Source: Strigops habroptila (lineage: Eukaryota; Chordata; Aves; Psittaciformes; Psittacidae). Taken from it: DNA of 64,000 bases. Positions 12,500-24,464 of this stretch are shown one piece after another. The position numbers and the translations under genes were made by a program. The notes under the pieces are model-generated. The model worked only from the letters and a program-made list of their open reading frames with translations, had not been told where the DNA came from and ran no database searches. The stretch's first letter is position 1, and each line of letters opens with the position of its first letter. The stretch covers positions 9,316,906 through 9,380,905 of the forward strand of contig NC_044290.2 of assembly GCF_004027225.2 (NCBI RefSeq), written 5' to 3'.

Positions 12500-15400
12500 C
12501 GACAAACCCAAACCCCTTGGGCTTAACAGAACAGCAAACATTTGGAAATGCAAATAAACTTAGCAACCTTCTAAAACATTTGAGAGCTTTCGGAACTCGG
12601 TGCTCTCTTTAGCTTCAGTCTGGGTGCAGAGATCCATGGTAACTGAGGGAATAGGGAGATTCAAGCCTGAGCTCAGCACTCAGCAGGGAACTGAATTATC
12701 AATTGTTTCAGTGCGCTGTACAGTTCCTTATCCTCTGCAAGACTGAGGCAGAGCAGGAGCAGCAGGCTGTTGTTCGGAGCAGCAGCTTTCTGCCAGCTGG
12801 CCGGGCGCCTGCTGGGGTTGGCCAGATTCCTTCTTTGGGAGTATGACCAAGGACTCAAAAATGGGAGAAAGAACAGAGAATCAGAGTTTCTACAGAGTTA
12901 GGACTGAAAACTGAGCGTGAAGAGGTTCAAGTCTGGCGGTGTGAGGACAGCAATTGCACAATTCCATGTAGGCTTAAAGGCATCAGTGTGAGTTTGACAC
13001 AAACCTGGGCCTTGATCTAACTGCGTGAAAATGTCTTTTAGGTTAGGCAAGAATGCAAACGATTCAGAGACGTCAGCTCAGCTTTATTCTTGTTAAGAAC
13101 AACAGATTTGAAACATCTACATTTTCTTTTATTTTACAGCCATTGGTTAAAGTCTACTTCTGATGAGACTGATAGAAATCTGGAATGGATCTACTGAGGT
13201 CAATGGAATTATTTCAGATTCGCATCATATGACTAAAATGGAATTTAAATTCTCAATGTTTTTCTTCTAAAAATATGCTGGGTTTTGTCATACATATTTG
13301 GTGAAATCTCGGCCTCTCTGACATCAGCAACAGAACTCACTGGTATTATTGTGGTCTAAATTCCACTGAATGATTTTCCTTTCGCAGAGAATGAAGCAAA
13401 ACAAAAACTGATCCATTGAATTCAGATTTAAAGACGTTTTAGATCAATCCTGTGTGACAAAAGAAGCAGGCAGGTTACTGAAGAGTGGAATCATGTGTAA
13501 GTCAGATGTTTCATTCAGCTTATTTCAAGTCACTGCACAAATTATTTATTAAATGAAAATACTAATTAAAGGTCAGCTAACGGACACTTTCAAAGAAAAC
13601 CTGACATCAGACAAATAGCTGGATAAATCTGTCAAGCGTCATTCAGAAGATATGATTATACATTCTAGGACAAGCATATTCAATGGGCCTAACAAGCGAG
13701 ACTGCTTAAATAGAACCATCTATATTTAATCAGGAGAAATACAAGCTTGGCATGTGTAAGAACTTCATGCTTATCAACAGAATTACCATTGTCTTTATCT
13801 TTCTGATAAATATAATTTTTTGGTTCAAAGTGGACTTCGGTATTTGGTAACCTTTCATGTACATTGGTGACACAAACACAATAGGTTATCTTGATATTTT
13901 TTAATAATCTGTGTGTAAAATGAGACCAAACTCTGAAAATATATTCCACAATTAGTTGTGTTTCTGACTGTCATCAGCGACTGATTGTTAATCAAGTAAT
14001 TGAGCAACAGTATGTGTTACACTGAAGTGTCATTAGCACATAATTATTTTGCCATGCATTACAATAATATTTTTACTGAAAGAAATTTAAACATGGTCAT
14101 TAATCGAGCAATGCATTAAACCGAATGTGACATTCAGGGGGATGAAACGGAAAAGAAGGCACACTCAGCACGCTCACAGACAACAATTCCCACAGAGCTT
14201 AAGTATTCCTAAATCACTTAAGTGAGACTAATCTTAGAACAGACACGTAAAAACTCCTAAATAGAGACCAGGATTTTTCTGGAGAGCACATGAACAGGTT
14301 TTTACTAAACCCAGTCCACAAACATTTATGCACATGACTCATGGCATGTGGCTGCTTGTGCTTCAAATTAAGTATGTGCGCAAGTGAAGTACATGCAAAG
14401 CCAGGAGTGCGCCTGTAAAACCAGCTTTAGAACTGTAAAAGTACAAAACTAATAGAATCCAAAACTGCTTCAGCGTTTGCTGACCACAAATAGGAAAAAG
14501 AGCGAAGATACACTTCTTTTTTCCAAGAAAAGCCATTAAAATGTCATTCCTACAAGTTAGCACCCTGCATTATGCTTCATAAAAATAGCATTTTAATGCA
14601 TATCCAAGGATTCAAAATTGGCTGATCACTTATAACCAGATTTGGGAAGAAACGATGAAATGAGGAGAGAAACAAGACTAAGGCAGTCTAAAAGCATTAT
14701 ATATAAACACAGGCTAAGTTCAAGTCTAGTTTCCCCCACCTACAGACTGTAAACCCATCTGTTAACCCAACTTGAAATACAAATTACCTTTTCTTCGCTC
14801 CTTTTTAAACCTAGTCACAAATCCTGGGCAGCACCTATCTCCTTGCTTTCTAACAACATGCAGATATTGGTAATGTCACTTAAATATGTGCACAATGTGC
14901 CTATACAGAGCTCTTCAGGCTGCACGGGAGAGCTATCACTGCAAATCTGCATGAAATGTCACTATTTGTTTTATTTAGGCATTGAGTCTTACAAAATATA
15001 CCGCTGGTCATGATAGATGCTCTATGAACCAAAAGAGATAAAGATAGAATATAGCGAAAACTATGATGATTTGGGGAAAAAAAATCATTTCAAATGACAA
15101 ATCCGTTTTCCATGAGCAAGGCTACAAAGAATTATTCCTCACCCACAATAAACGAGTATATTTTAATTGTTTGCATGTGTATTATCTATCTCCACCCTTA
15201 TTGTATTTAATGGTTGCTTGTGTGTTCAGTTAGATGTTCAAGATGGAAAGCTTGCTTGTATTTCAGCATCCACAACTGACTGGGTTCTACAAGGACAGCC
15301 TGGGGAACATATTTGTCAGCTCACTAGTCACAAAGAATATTGTGAATGAATCATTGTTATACACTATGGGTGTTCCATTACCTGACTAGGCAGACTTTCG

Positions 15401-15547
15401 TACAAAAGAATAGGATTTCTAACAGATTTTAACAATACAAATGCCTATCAACTGAATACTCATGAAGGAAAACATCATTTTTAACCTTCCCTAGTTATTA
15501 CAGACATATTTATCTTCCTATAAGCTAAAGGGCTTTATATACTTTAA

Positions 15548-15612
15548 GGATTAGAGTTGGAACTAGATGGTCTTAAGGTCCTTTCCAACCCTAACCATTC
15601 TATTATTCTATA
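15548..15612 (+). repeat. CR1 LINE 3'-end fragment
   Basis: GAGTTGGAACTAGATGGTCT, TAAGGTCCTTTCCAACC and the terminal ATTCTATTATTCTATAA make this a typical CR1 3' tail on the plus strand. It is 5'-truncated to about 65 bases. Confidence 0.9.
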
Positions 15613-18600
15613 AGTCACCTATTACCTATTTTTAACTTGTGCAGTCAGGCAAAAAACACATAAAAATGGGTATAATTATATTATTTCTGACCTTACAATT
15701 ATACAGATGAAAAAATTAAGCTATTCGGACTAAGGGAAAATGTATTTGATATATCAGAGTTATCAAACTTCGAGATGCTAATATAGACATCTACATCCAT
15801 TACAAAGTACATAAGCAAAAGTGGCCACAATTTCAATAGTGCATTTTCATTTAGTGTTCCCATCAGCTCCTACACGAACTGCATGCTCTCAGCAACCCAA
15901 AGTTCATCCCCAAAAATAAAACCCCAGTAAGCACTGTTTTACGAGCCAGTATTGACATTCTGTGCCTTCCTCTCCCTGTTCTTTTGTTTCTGAACCTACA
16001 TTATGCTTTCAAGGCAAACACACTCCACGGAGTTCTTGACAGCATCAAAGCTCTGTAGAGTGCTGTAGCTAGAAAATATCCTAAAATACTGACAAGCTGC
16101 ATTTTCTTATACGGGAAATGCAAAACTGGGCCCTATATTTTGCCAACAAAGCCTTCAAAGCAAATGTATAGCATTATTTTACATATATATACACACACCT
16201 TGGAGAAAACAAGTGTTGACAGGGAGAGACAGGCCAAGAGAGATGAAGAGACATCTATGTCAGCCTGGAGTTCCTTGGATAATACCTAATCCTTTCCACT
16301 GAAAGGTTTTTTAATGATTTATACCAAAACTCGAGGAACAAAGGTTGTCTTGTTTCTTTCACAGAGTTGTACTGAAATGTGTAAATGGGAGTAAAGAAGA
16401 AAATTGGGTATTTTTGGTCTTCTATTTGCAGTGGAGTGCAATGAAGAGTTGACACCTGTTCTGCTTTGCTTTTATAGCTCTCTAGGTGACTACAACTAGT
16501 ACAGAAAGGTCAAGCTAAAGCAAGGTATTTATTTTCTTCCCATGGTAAAACATAGCTCTCACTTTCTTCTGGTCATTCTTACAATTAGGCTCCGCATTGA
16601 AAGAAAATTAAATAGCTGTTCTTATTTGGTACTAAAACTTAACTTCTGATGCTTTCTCTCTCCTATTTTGTGTGCCATGTCATTATAATGATTCTTCCCG
16701 GTCCATAAGCTTTAAGGTCAATTTAAGGTCACATTGCATGTAGCAAAGGTCTTGTGATGTGAGTAGACATGACCGCCCACGAAGACCAGATCAGATCTGT
16801 TCACTAACAAGAGTCTTACACAACGATTTCTTTTGAAGGGTGAAAGGATGTTCCCAATGGTGTAAAGAGCTTTTCCAGATCAATAATTAACTCTGAATAG
16901 TCCTCAGACAAATCTATCAGTGCTTCCCCGGTATTAATTGCAAAACGAAGGCAAGGCTGGTGATTTCCTGTAAGGCATATCCAGAAAGAATGATTAACTG
17001 AGTAAAGTGCTATGAAAAGTAAAGGCTATTTTACTATCTTGTAAAAGAATCACTGTAAAACTACAGATGCATTATAGCTGTTGATAGTTTTAAATTGCAC
17101 AATAAGCCTCCATTTTTGCAGGACAACTTCAACCCAAAACTGCCAGAGAAACTTCTCCTGCAGAGCTCATGGCCATGACATGGTCCAGCTAGTATTTTAT
17201 TTATAACTAATTCCATTTAATTCAATTTAAAAAGCTGAGTTCCCCTTATGTTTGCTGATAGTCCTCCTGCTTACAACCAACATATTGCTTTTTCAAATGT
17301 TCCACACGTTCCCATATTCCTGAAAATATGTTCTGTGATTATAGCTGGGAAATGAGAACAGCATCCATAATCAATCATTACTTAACCTATCCGTATTAAC
17401 TGCAAGATGAGTAGATGCAGTTTGTCCTGCAATAGATCACTGTAGTTCAGGGGGGGATAAAAAAAAAAATAAGTGTATTTTACACCTCATACCCTACTAA
17501 AGGCTTTTCTGTTCTACAGACATACAGTTATGTCTAAGTATCATAACACCTGCTAACTCTCAGGGTATAAAAACACTTTCTTGAATGCTTTCATTGAGTT
17601 TTCAATCTGCCTGAATAGAACGTGTTATAACAAGTGCCCTTTGTACACAAAACAGTAGACTATGACATTTTTTAAAGAAGAAATGTACACAAGATTCAGA
17701 GAATGCAAATAGTGTTGACACTTCTGTTGTTGAACTCATTTATGGCCAGAATCCACACTGGGAAAACTCATAACCTTCGAAACAAGAGCTAAACAATGGC
17801 TATTTTGATAAAGGAACAAGCACAACACCTCTAAATCCACAAGTTGTTCATGTTGAAAACTCATGATCCACATTCACAGACATTTTGCAGGTCTCTGCTT
17901 GTTTGTATTCATGGCAATACAGCTGTTCCTACACACCTCATGCAGGCAGTGCTCCCCACAGATCAAACCCAGCTTTTATCTATAGCCGAGAACAGGAGCA
18001 ATCCCCCTGGCTTCAGCAGAGATGCTCTTGGTTGAAATAAAGAACAAAGCAAAACCTGTTTGGACTGGAGGTGCTGGCCACACACATATAGTTCAGAACT
18101 AACAGAAATAAATACTAAAGAACATTCCTGTTTCCAAGGAAAAAACCCTATGATGACTACTGTATTTATATTTGATGTTCAGCTTTTAAATATAACCAAC
18201 CTAGCTTCACATCTGTATTAGCATTTTACAGCAATAACTCCATTCTCAACAGGATCCAGCAGAAACGTCTTTCCACCCATTCCCCTGAAGAATAATCACT
18301 TCCCACACAAATCAAACTTGAATGTACTTTGCCGCTTCCAAACGACAAATTCAGTGCCATGCTAAGCTATCAGGTTTGCTTTTCATTTTCAGACACAAGG
18401 CATCTCAAAGGCACAAAGCCATGTAATCCTTTCTGTGGAATTATGGTTTGCAATGAGACTCAAGGCTGAGCATTCTTTAGCTTCTCTGCTCTTTTCAATT
18501 GCTTGGTGTTCTTTACACTTTTTTAGGAATGTGGGTTTTTAACTGATGATATTTAAAATCCCACAATACAGCCCATTGTCATATTCTCTGATATGATGTA

Positions 18601-19512
18601 ACAAACTATTTGTAAGAATGAATTAACACATGAAAATGCAAGGGAAAAAATAACCAAGAGGCAAATTCAACTATTAATTGCAGCTGGGATGAGGGTTGGT
18701 AACATATCCTAAGCAATTACTGCACCAGATTTTACTTGCTTTATGGAATAATGAAAAGAAATGGCTTTTGTGAGGTTTCAGTATTAACAACAGGACCGAA
18801 TTAGTGTGCATGCCTCCCAGAAGTACCGCAAATGAGGTAAAGAATGACTTCTAACTGGCAATCGTATTGACTTTGTCAACCAACAGCTATATGCTGACCT
18901 AATAGAGCAGTTGGTACTATTTTGTTTAGAAGTTAACATGGTATTTCCTTTCTCAAATGATTTTCAAGCTGAGCAGGCAGTTTGTAACAATATATATGTA
19001 ACAGTCCTAAATAACTGCCAATAAAAAAATCAGTTTAATGAGTTTGCCTCAGCCTTGAATAAGAGCCCTGGTGTGGTGCCACAGCAAGCACTCTTGGAAC
19101 AGCCTGTCTTTCCTGGTGCTTACGGAAAGGGAACAAAGATGCACCTCTCACTGCTGTGTCCTAGCTCTAAATACACAGGAACAGTTCAGTCTGTAGCAAT
19201 CCGCATTTCTCAGGAAGTGTTTTATTTGCAAGAAAGCATTTGGCCTCCATGCTGACAGGTATACAAACACAACTCCCATAAATATTTGGGTTTCTCATCT
19301 ACTAAGGGAATCAATGAAAGAATGCCTCAAGAACAGGATCTGCAGCAGCTAACAAAGACCAGCTCTGCAGAATCTCCTACCCACAACACTGCCAGAAACC
19401 CTTCAAACCTGGAGACAGGGTTGCTGTGACATCTATCAGCTTTTTACTCTTCTCCAGAGATAAATTTAGGTCATAATTGCCAACCAGTGTAGTGCTAATT
19501 GCTGTACTGCTG

Positions 19513-19532
19513 TGTGTGTATATTTACACACA
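19513..19532. repeat. Short perfect inverted repeat (TG/CA hairpin)
   Basis: TGTGTGTA at 19513-19520 and TACACACA at 19525-19532 are exact reverse complements separated by TATT. It probably arose from a small dinucleotide repeat; I see no function. Confidence 0.6.
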
Positions 19533-20917
19533 AAGTCATGACTTCTTGTTACTCAACTGGACATTACACAACATTTTAATCCATTTTCTCACATTACACA
19601 CAGAATCTGACTGCAGAAGATGGGGTGCAGGTGCTTGGCTGACACAGTTCACACTCCCTTTTGCCTCCTGTACCTGATGACTCTCACAGGAATGGCATGG
19701 GAAATCACTCTGGGTTTGGTGACAAGACACCACAGACTAAAGATGGAATTCTTTCTCATTCATGTTGTGAGACTTCCATGTGTGGATAACTGGCAAGTCA
19801 GTGCTAAACAAGAAAACTGCTCAAGGAAATGCTCTTGAATATATGTATAAAGTACACAGGCTGAAAGCCAGAACTTCCAAACAGCGGAAAAAGCAGAGTT
19901 GTAAAGTCTGAGTAAGAAAAACAGCACAAAAAGAGAAGCCATGCAGCTGTGTAAGAAAGAACTGCATTTTCCACATACCCATTGAAACCTACAGCCTTAA
20001 AAATACTTCAGTGCTTAAGCCCCATAAACATCAATGCGTATTAGGTACTCAAGGGCCACTGTAGAGCAGAGCCCAACATCCCAATTCCGTGAGAAACTGC
20101 ATATCCTTTGGAAATTGCATTTCCAACAAAGCCCACTGAACTACAGAGACTTAGCACCTTGCAGAAGGCAGTTTGGGCCTCTTACAACCAAAATGCTCTT
20201 GGTTTTTGAAGGGTGAGCATTGCCACATGATGTTCTCCTAACGACTGCATAGAGCATCACCTTATTCTACACAGATGCCAAAAATACCATGCATTATTGG
20301 TAGTTAATGTGCAACTAAGGGTAAAAATAAGATAACACCACCTTCATAGACTGTAGGAGATGTCACAAAGATGAACACCATGAGACATACAGTGTGGGAC
20401 TTGATTTAGTATGTAAATTACTACAACAAAAATAAGATATCTGCCAGTTGCACTATTTTGTCCTAGTTCAATTTATAATTAATAATGAAATTCCTGCTAA
20501 ATATCAGATATGTTCAAGGTTCCTCATCAAGACATCTCAGCTGCAGCTCTTGGATTAAATAACGGGTAATTCAACATAAGACAAACTACAAGACGCATGA
20601 GTATCTTTACTAATTCTGTTAGCATTGTAGAGAATAAAAGACCTCATCGTGCAGCAACCACTCCCATTTTGGGAGGTTTATGAACTTTTCTGTAGCTGGA
20701 AATCTTGTTTAACAATAATTTTTCAAAATAAATTAGATCTGCTCCCTTCTGATAACATAATGAACTGTTATTAACTAAGCATGGTAGTCTGAGGACATCA
20801 GGAACTGGCTTGGATAAAATGTTGTCCACATTAGGGTAACACAATAAACAAATAAAATGATGTATTAAAATAATAATGCCATCCAGTATCACAACACCCT
20901 ATGTAACTTGGTTGGAA

Positions 20918-21115
20918 AAATCAGAGACTGGTTTGGGTTGGAGGGGACCTTAAAGCTCACCCAGTTCCAACCCCCTGCCACGGGCAGGGACACCTTCCAC
21001 TAGAGCAGGTTGCTCCAAGCCTCTGTGTCCAACCTGGCCTTGAACACTGCCAGGGATGGGGCAGCCACAGCTTCTCTGGGCACCCTGTGCCAGTATTTCA
21101 CCACTCTCACAGTAA
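20918..21115 (-). repeat. CR1 LINE 3' region, about 200 bp
   Basis: The plus strand reads GACTGGTTTGGGTTGGAGGG, then the CCCCCTGCCACGGGCAGGG block, then TTGAACACTGCCAGGGATGG and TTCTCTGGGCACCCTGTGCC. These are the reverse complement of the avian CR1 3' untranslated region. It is nearly identical over about 180 bases to the copy at 26113-26316, so the two belong to the same subfamily. Confidence 0.95.
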
Positions 21116-21449
21116 ACTAGAATTAAATAACAGAATAAATGCTAGAATTAAACCTATGCCTATTTACCTAAAACATGGTGGGTTTAGGTCCTGCTCCCAG
21201 AAGAAGGAATTTCCTGAGCAGCTTCGAGTAAATATTTGGCAGTTTAAATTCTCAGGTTTAGAACACTGTTAATTTGCCAGATTTTGAGATAGAGACAAAA
21301 AGCCCATTGAAATGAACACTTGGTCACACTCACGAGGACTCCTCCAGACATACTGGAAACAAACCAAACTAGAACTGTGCAGCAGAGCACTCACCTGGCT
21401 GTATTTAAACAAAAAACGTGTGAATTAGCCTATGAAGCCACCGTATTGC

Positions 21450-21710
21450 CATAGAACCCTGGGGGCGATGGGTCCATAAGGGCGATCCTCCGCCCCTGGT
21501 AGAGCCGAACCGAGCCGGCCCGGGGCTGCCCCGCGGGGCAGGGCGCCCCCTGGCGGCCCCGCCGGCGCCCGCAGGTGAAGAGAAACTTTAAGCTCGGCTC
21601 AGGCGCAAGATGCGCGGTGCGCAGCCGGCTCGCGTAGGGCGTGCGCGCAAAAGCAGCCCTGTGCCCCCGCTCTGCTGCCACGTCCGGTCTGTAGTGCAAG
21701 AGGCTAAACA
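21450..21710. promoter_or_regulatory. GC-rich mini-island in PITPNC1 intron 1
   Basis: This is an abrupt GC- and CpG-rich island in AT-rich surroundings, 0.7-0.95 kb inside PITPNC1 intron 1. It contains the CTCF-like motif at 21543-21557. An 89-codon minus-strand open frame spans it (21430-21699), but its composition is what GC-rich DNA gives by chance and it matches no family I know. It may be an insulator or enhancer, or an alternative promoter; the sequence cannot decide. Confidence 0.6.
21543..21557 (-). promoter_or_regulatory. CTCF-type motif
   Basis: The plus strand reads GCGCCCCCTGGCGGC, so the minus strand reads GCCGCCAGGGGGCGC. The CTCF core is CCACCAGGGGGCGC, and only one core base (G for A at the third core position) differs. 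The motif points along the minus strand, the direction of PITPNC1 transcription. Confidence 0.6.
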
Positions 21711-22384
21711 GAGCAGCGCTACCTTCTTACTATCGACCTGAAATCACCACCTCATTTACATCCGCCACCAGTACCTGTCGCACCTATAAACGACCACGAT
21801 TTACACGCATAAGTAACTACATAGCACGTGTACTGCACGTAGGTATTGCTGCCTTGGTTAAAACAACGAGCAGGTAGGATGTTCGCAGATAAATAAAACC
21901 CCCAAGGTTCCTAACACGGAGTTTGGAACATTGACAAAGAGCGGTCTGACTTTAATCCGTTTCTCTACATGACAAAAAAAGTTTTACCAATAAATTGCTA
22001 TTTCTCCCCCCTACCTGTGCTAGAGTTTCAGGCCACGTTCGACTGCAAGGATATTTTAAGCAAAGGTGAAGATATATTTAGAATCTGGGTTTGGACAGGC
22101 GCTTTATCAGATGGAGGATTTCAGCACAAAGCGCTCCCTTGCAAATAGGCGTAAGGTTCTTCTAAAGTCTGGCTGGAAAATCTTTATAACCAACACTTTA
22201 AGGACTTAAGTTACGTTCGTTCCTGCAGGATTCCCTTCATTTCCAACAAAAACATTCCTCTCTAACCAACCACCTCCGACAAAGTTCATTACACGAAGAA
22301 CAATTCAGTAAAACAAACACAACCTCAACTCGGCTGGAAGGAGACCCTCGGTAAGTCAGAGCCGTTCCCCGTGGCAGAGCTTAC

Positions 22385-22432
22385 CTCTTCAACTGTCAAA
22401 GGCATGCAGATCCGGTACTCCTTCATGAGCAT
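22385..22432 (-). CDS. PITPNC1: PITPNC1 coding exon 1 (phosphatidylinositol transfer protein, cytoplasmic 1)
   Basis: PITPNC1 (RdgB-beta) is a soluble class II lipid-transfer protein that carries phosphatidylinositol and phosphatidic acid. This exon encodes its first 16 residues, MLMKEYRICMPLTVEE, which match the conserved start of the family (human MLLKEYRICMPLTVDE) at 14 of 16 positions; this segment forms the first strand of the PITP domain. The exon ends in phase 0 at a GTAAGC donor (complement of 22379-22384). An in-frame TAA lies 45 bases upstream (22478-22480) with no intervening in-frame ATG, which supports the ATG at 22432 as the start. A second in-frame ATG follows at codon 3. The remaining exons are not visible and should lie to the left of the window. 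Confidence 0.92.
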
Positions 22433-22439
22433 ATTCCCC

Positions 22440-23350
22440 CTGCCTCGGTGCGGACCAGCAAACTGGGAGAAAAGTGGTTATTTCTGCACGATGATCACGA
22501 CGAAAACCAAGCACGGGGGGGGTAAAAATAAGCGAGTCTCTTTCTCTGTACGCGCTTGACAATGTGTCCACACGAGAGTAATGCGACCATGCAGGAAGGC
22601 TGACCCAGGCAGAGGAGAACCAACAATTCGGCTCCTTTCTTCCAGCTCTTCCTCTTCCAGACCGCGCTCACGGGAATTCCACACCCGCTCGCACCGGCAG
22701 CCGCTGCCGAGTCCCGCACCCCAAACGCCGCCGCTACAGCCTGAGGCATCCGTCGGAAGCGTGCGCAACCGGCCGCCTCCCGCAGCCCCGGCACGGCATG
22801 CCTGGGGCGGCCGCAGAACGACTGAGCCCCCCCCGCCGCCGCCGGCAGGAAGGACGAGATGCCGGTTACCAAGACAAAGGCTTTTCGAACGCGTCCTTCC
22901 CCCGGTGCTCGAACGCGGCTCCTGCCTCCTCGCCGCAACGCGGCTGCGGCCACCGCGGCTCCCGCTGTGCCCGGGGGGCCGGAGCGTGTGTGTCGGGGGG
23001 GCAGCGCGGCGATCCAGCGGCCGCGCTGTGTCCGCGGGCGCGGAGCGGCTACAGCGGCCCCGGGGGGGCGGGTGACATCAGCGAGGGGCGGGTTTGAGCA
23101 GCGCGGCCGGGCCGCGGAGCACCGGGTGTCGCCCGGCGGTGCCCCCGGGAGGGAGCCGGCGGCAGCGCTGAACCGGGACAAGCCCCGACTTCAGTTAATC
23201 CTGCCGCGAAGCCGTCTCGATGCGTCTGTGTGGGGAAGTTTATTGTCCTACGTGCGGCAACGCACCTTGCAAAACACTTACAACGCGGTGTAAGAGGGGA
23301 GAGCCCCGTGAGGGCCCCGGGTCTCCGCAGCCGCCTCTCGTTACCGGCGA
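22440..23350 (-). promoter_or_regulatory. CpG-island promoter and 5' UTR of PITPNC1
   Basis: This strongly GC- and CpG-rich block begins immediately upstream of the PITPNC1 start codon. It includes GC boxes at 23062-23072 (GGGGGGGCGGG) and 23085-23092 (GGGGCGGG) flanking a CRE-like TGACATCA (23073-23080). No TATA box is evident, as is usual for CpG-island promoters. Long open frames here on both strands (for example minus 22495-23181, 228 codons) are explained by the scarcity of AT-rich stop codons; none resembles a known protein and the longest is out of frame with PITPNC1. The transcription start cannot be placed exactly. Confidence 0.75.
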
Positions 23351-24033
23351 CGGGGGAGCCGGGGCACAGGATGTGAAGGCCTCACCCATTTCCCTTTCGG
23401 TCAGCCCTGCCTTATCAGCCAGCGGATTCTGCAGCGCAAATACAACTCTTTTTTTTCCTATCGGCTATTTACTTTGAAATGCCACGCAGAAAGTTCAGTA
23501 GAAACGTGCCGCCCTCCCAGCTGAACAATAAAGCTGTTTTAGGAGGACTTCCCCGACCCCGAGTAGGCAATTTGTTAGTTACACCGGATTTTAATGGGCT
23601 TGGGGGTTGTGGTTTTCAGAGGGATTTACCCATTAATAAGTTACCACTTGGTTGCACAGGAGCCCAATTCTGGAACGAGGGGGGATCCCCGCGCTGTTAC
23701 ACAACCTCAGGTCAATGATAAAAACGTTGTATTGCTGCTTCTCCCACCTTCCAAACGGCTATAAAGCATGGATCACTGAGAAGCACCGTGCCAGTAATGT
23801 GAAAACACAAGGCACTGTACAGATAATGCCAAGGCACACTCCTGCATTTAAACAGACACCAGCTACAAAACTAAAATGATGAAAGACCGTATTTGGGACA
23901 GTTGAAGATGAATCGAGGTCTACAGTGAAACGTGTGTTTCATAACAAGAAAGAGCAAAAAACCCCTCAGAATCTCATTGGTTCTGAATGTACATTTCAAA
24001 GCTATGGATATGATTTTTAGCCCAGAGAGGGGA

Positions 24034-24049
24034 CAGTGCCATCTCCTGG
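24034..24049 (-). promoter_or_regulatory. Weaker CTCF-like motif
   Basis: CAGTGCCATCTCCTGG fits the reverse complement of the CTCF core, STGCCMYCTRSTGG, except for one position (C where A or G is preferred). It has the same orientation as the motif at 21543 and lies on the other side of the PITPNC1 promoter. It is a single-motif prediction. Confidence 0.35.
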
Positions 24050-24340
24050 AGCTAACAACGGAACTTTTCCATCCCGTTGCAATAATGGCACAATATTTCA
24101 CATACTCTGCCTTTCCCATGAAGTGCAAACACCTACACAAAGAAGCAGAAAATCTGGGAGCTCTAGCAACAGCCTGGATTTTCAACTGAGGTATGAACAA
24201 TGTCCTTAATGAGACTCCTATCTCAGATCTGAGAACAGCCATTAAATACCAAACCTGGAGCTGTAATTCAGGATGTTTGTCCTATGTGCTCCTGAAACTT
24301 CCATGCAAAATAGCCAGAACAAGGCAATAAACTGCAACAG

Positions 24341-24464
24341 GCCAGGCTGGAGGGGCTTTGAGCAGCCTGGTCTAATGGAAGGTGTCCCTGCCCATGGCAG
24401 GGGGTTAGAACTAGATGGTCTTTAAGGTCCCTTCCAACCCAAACCATTCCATGATTCTATGATA
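24341..24464 (+). repeat. CR1 LINE 3'-end fragment
   Basis: GGCCAGGCTGGAGGGGCTTT, GAGCAGCCTGGTCTAATGGA and AGGTGTCCCTGCCCATGGC lead into AACTAGATGGTCTTTAAGG and CCATTCCATGATTCTATGAT. This is a complete CR1 3' tail on the plus strand including the terminal octamer repeats, 5'-truncated. Confidence 0.95.

Larger units (their letters stand above)
1..21449 (-). other. Probable PITPNC1 intron 1 (partial), no exon recognised
   Basis: This AT-rich stretch lies downstream (on the minus strand) of the PITPNC1 first coding exon and its GT donor at 22384. I looked on the minus strand for the next expected PITPNC1 coding block (a PITP-domain segment after the YKIGQLY-type start) and did not find it, so the whole stretch is best read as intron 1. 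Open frames here are short, overlap on both strands and resemble no family I know. The contents I can name are CR1 fragments, AT-rich simple repeats and clusters of homeodomain- and SOX-like motifs, listed separately. The intronic assignment is inference; an unrecognised small exon or non-coding RNA could be hidden here. Confidence 0.6.

Noticed and set aside
22495..23181. 228-codon minus-strand open frame in the PITPNC1 CpG island
   Set aside because: It is out of frame with the PITPNC1 start, is dominated by Ala/Pro/Arg/Gly as any GC-rich DNA would give, overlaps open frames on the other strand, and resembles no family.
23871..24242. 123-codon minus-strand and 85-codon plus-strand frames between PITPNC1 and PSMD12
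   Set aside because: They cover the same bases on opposite strands, with no family similarity, splice context or promoter.
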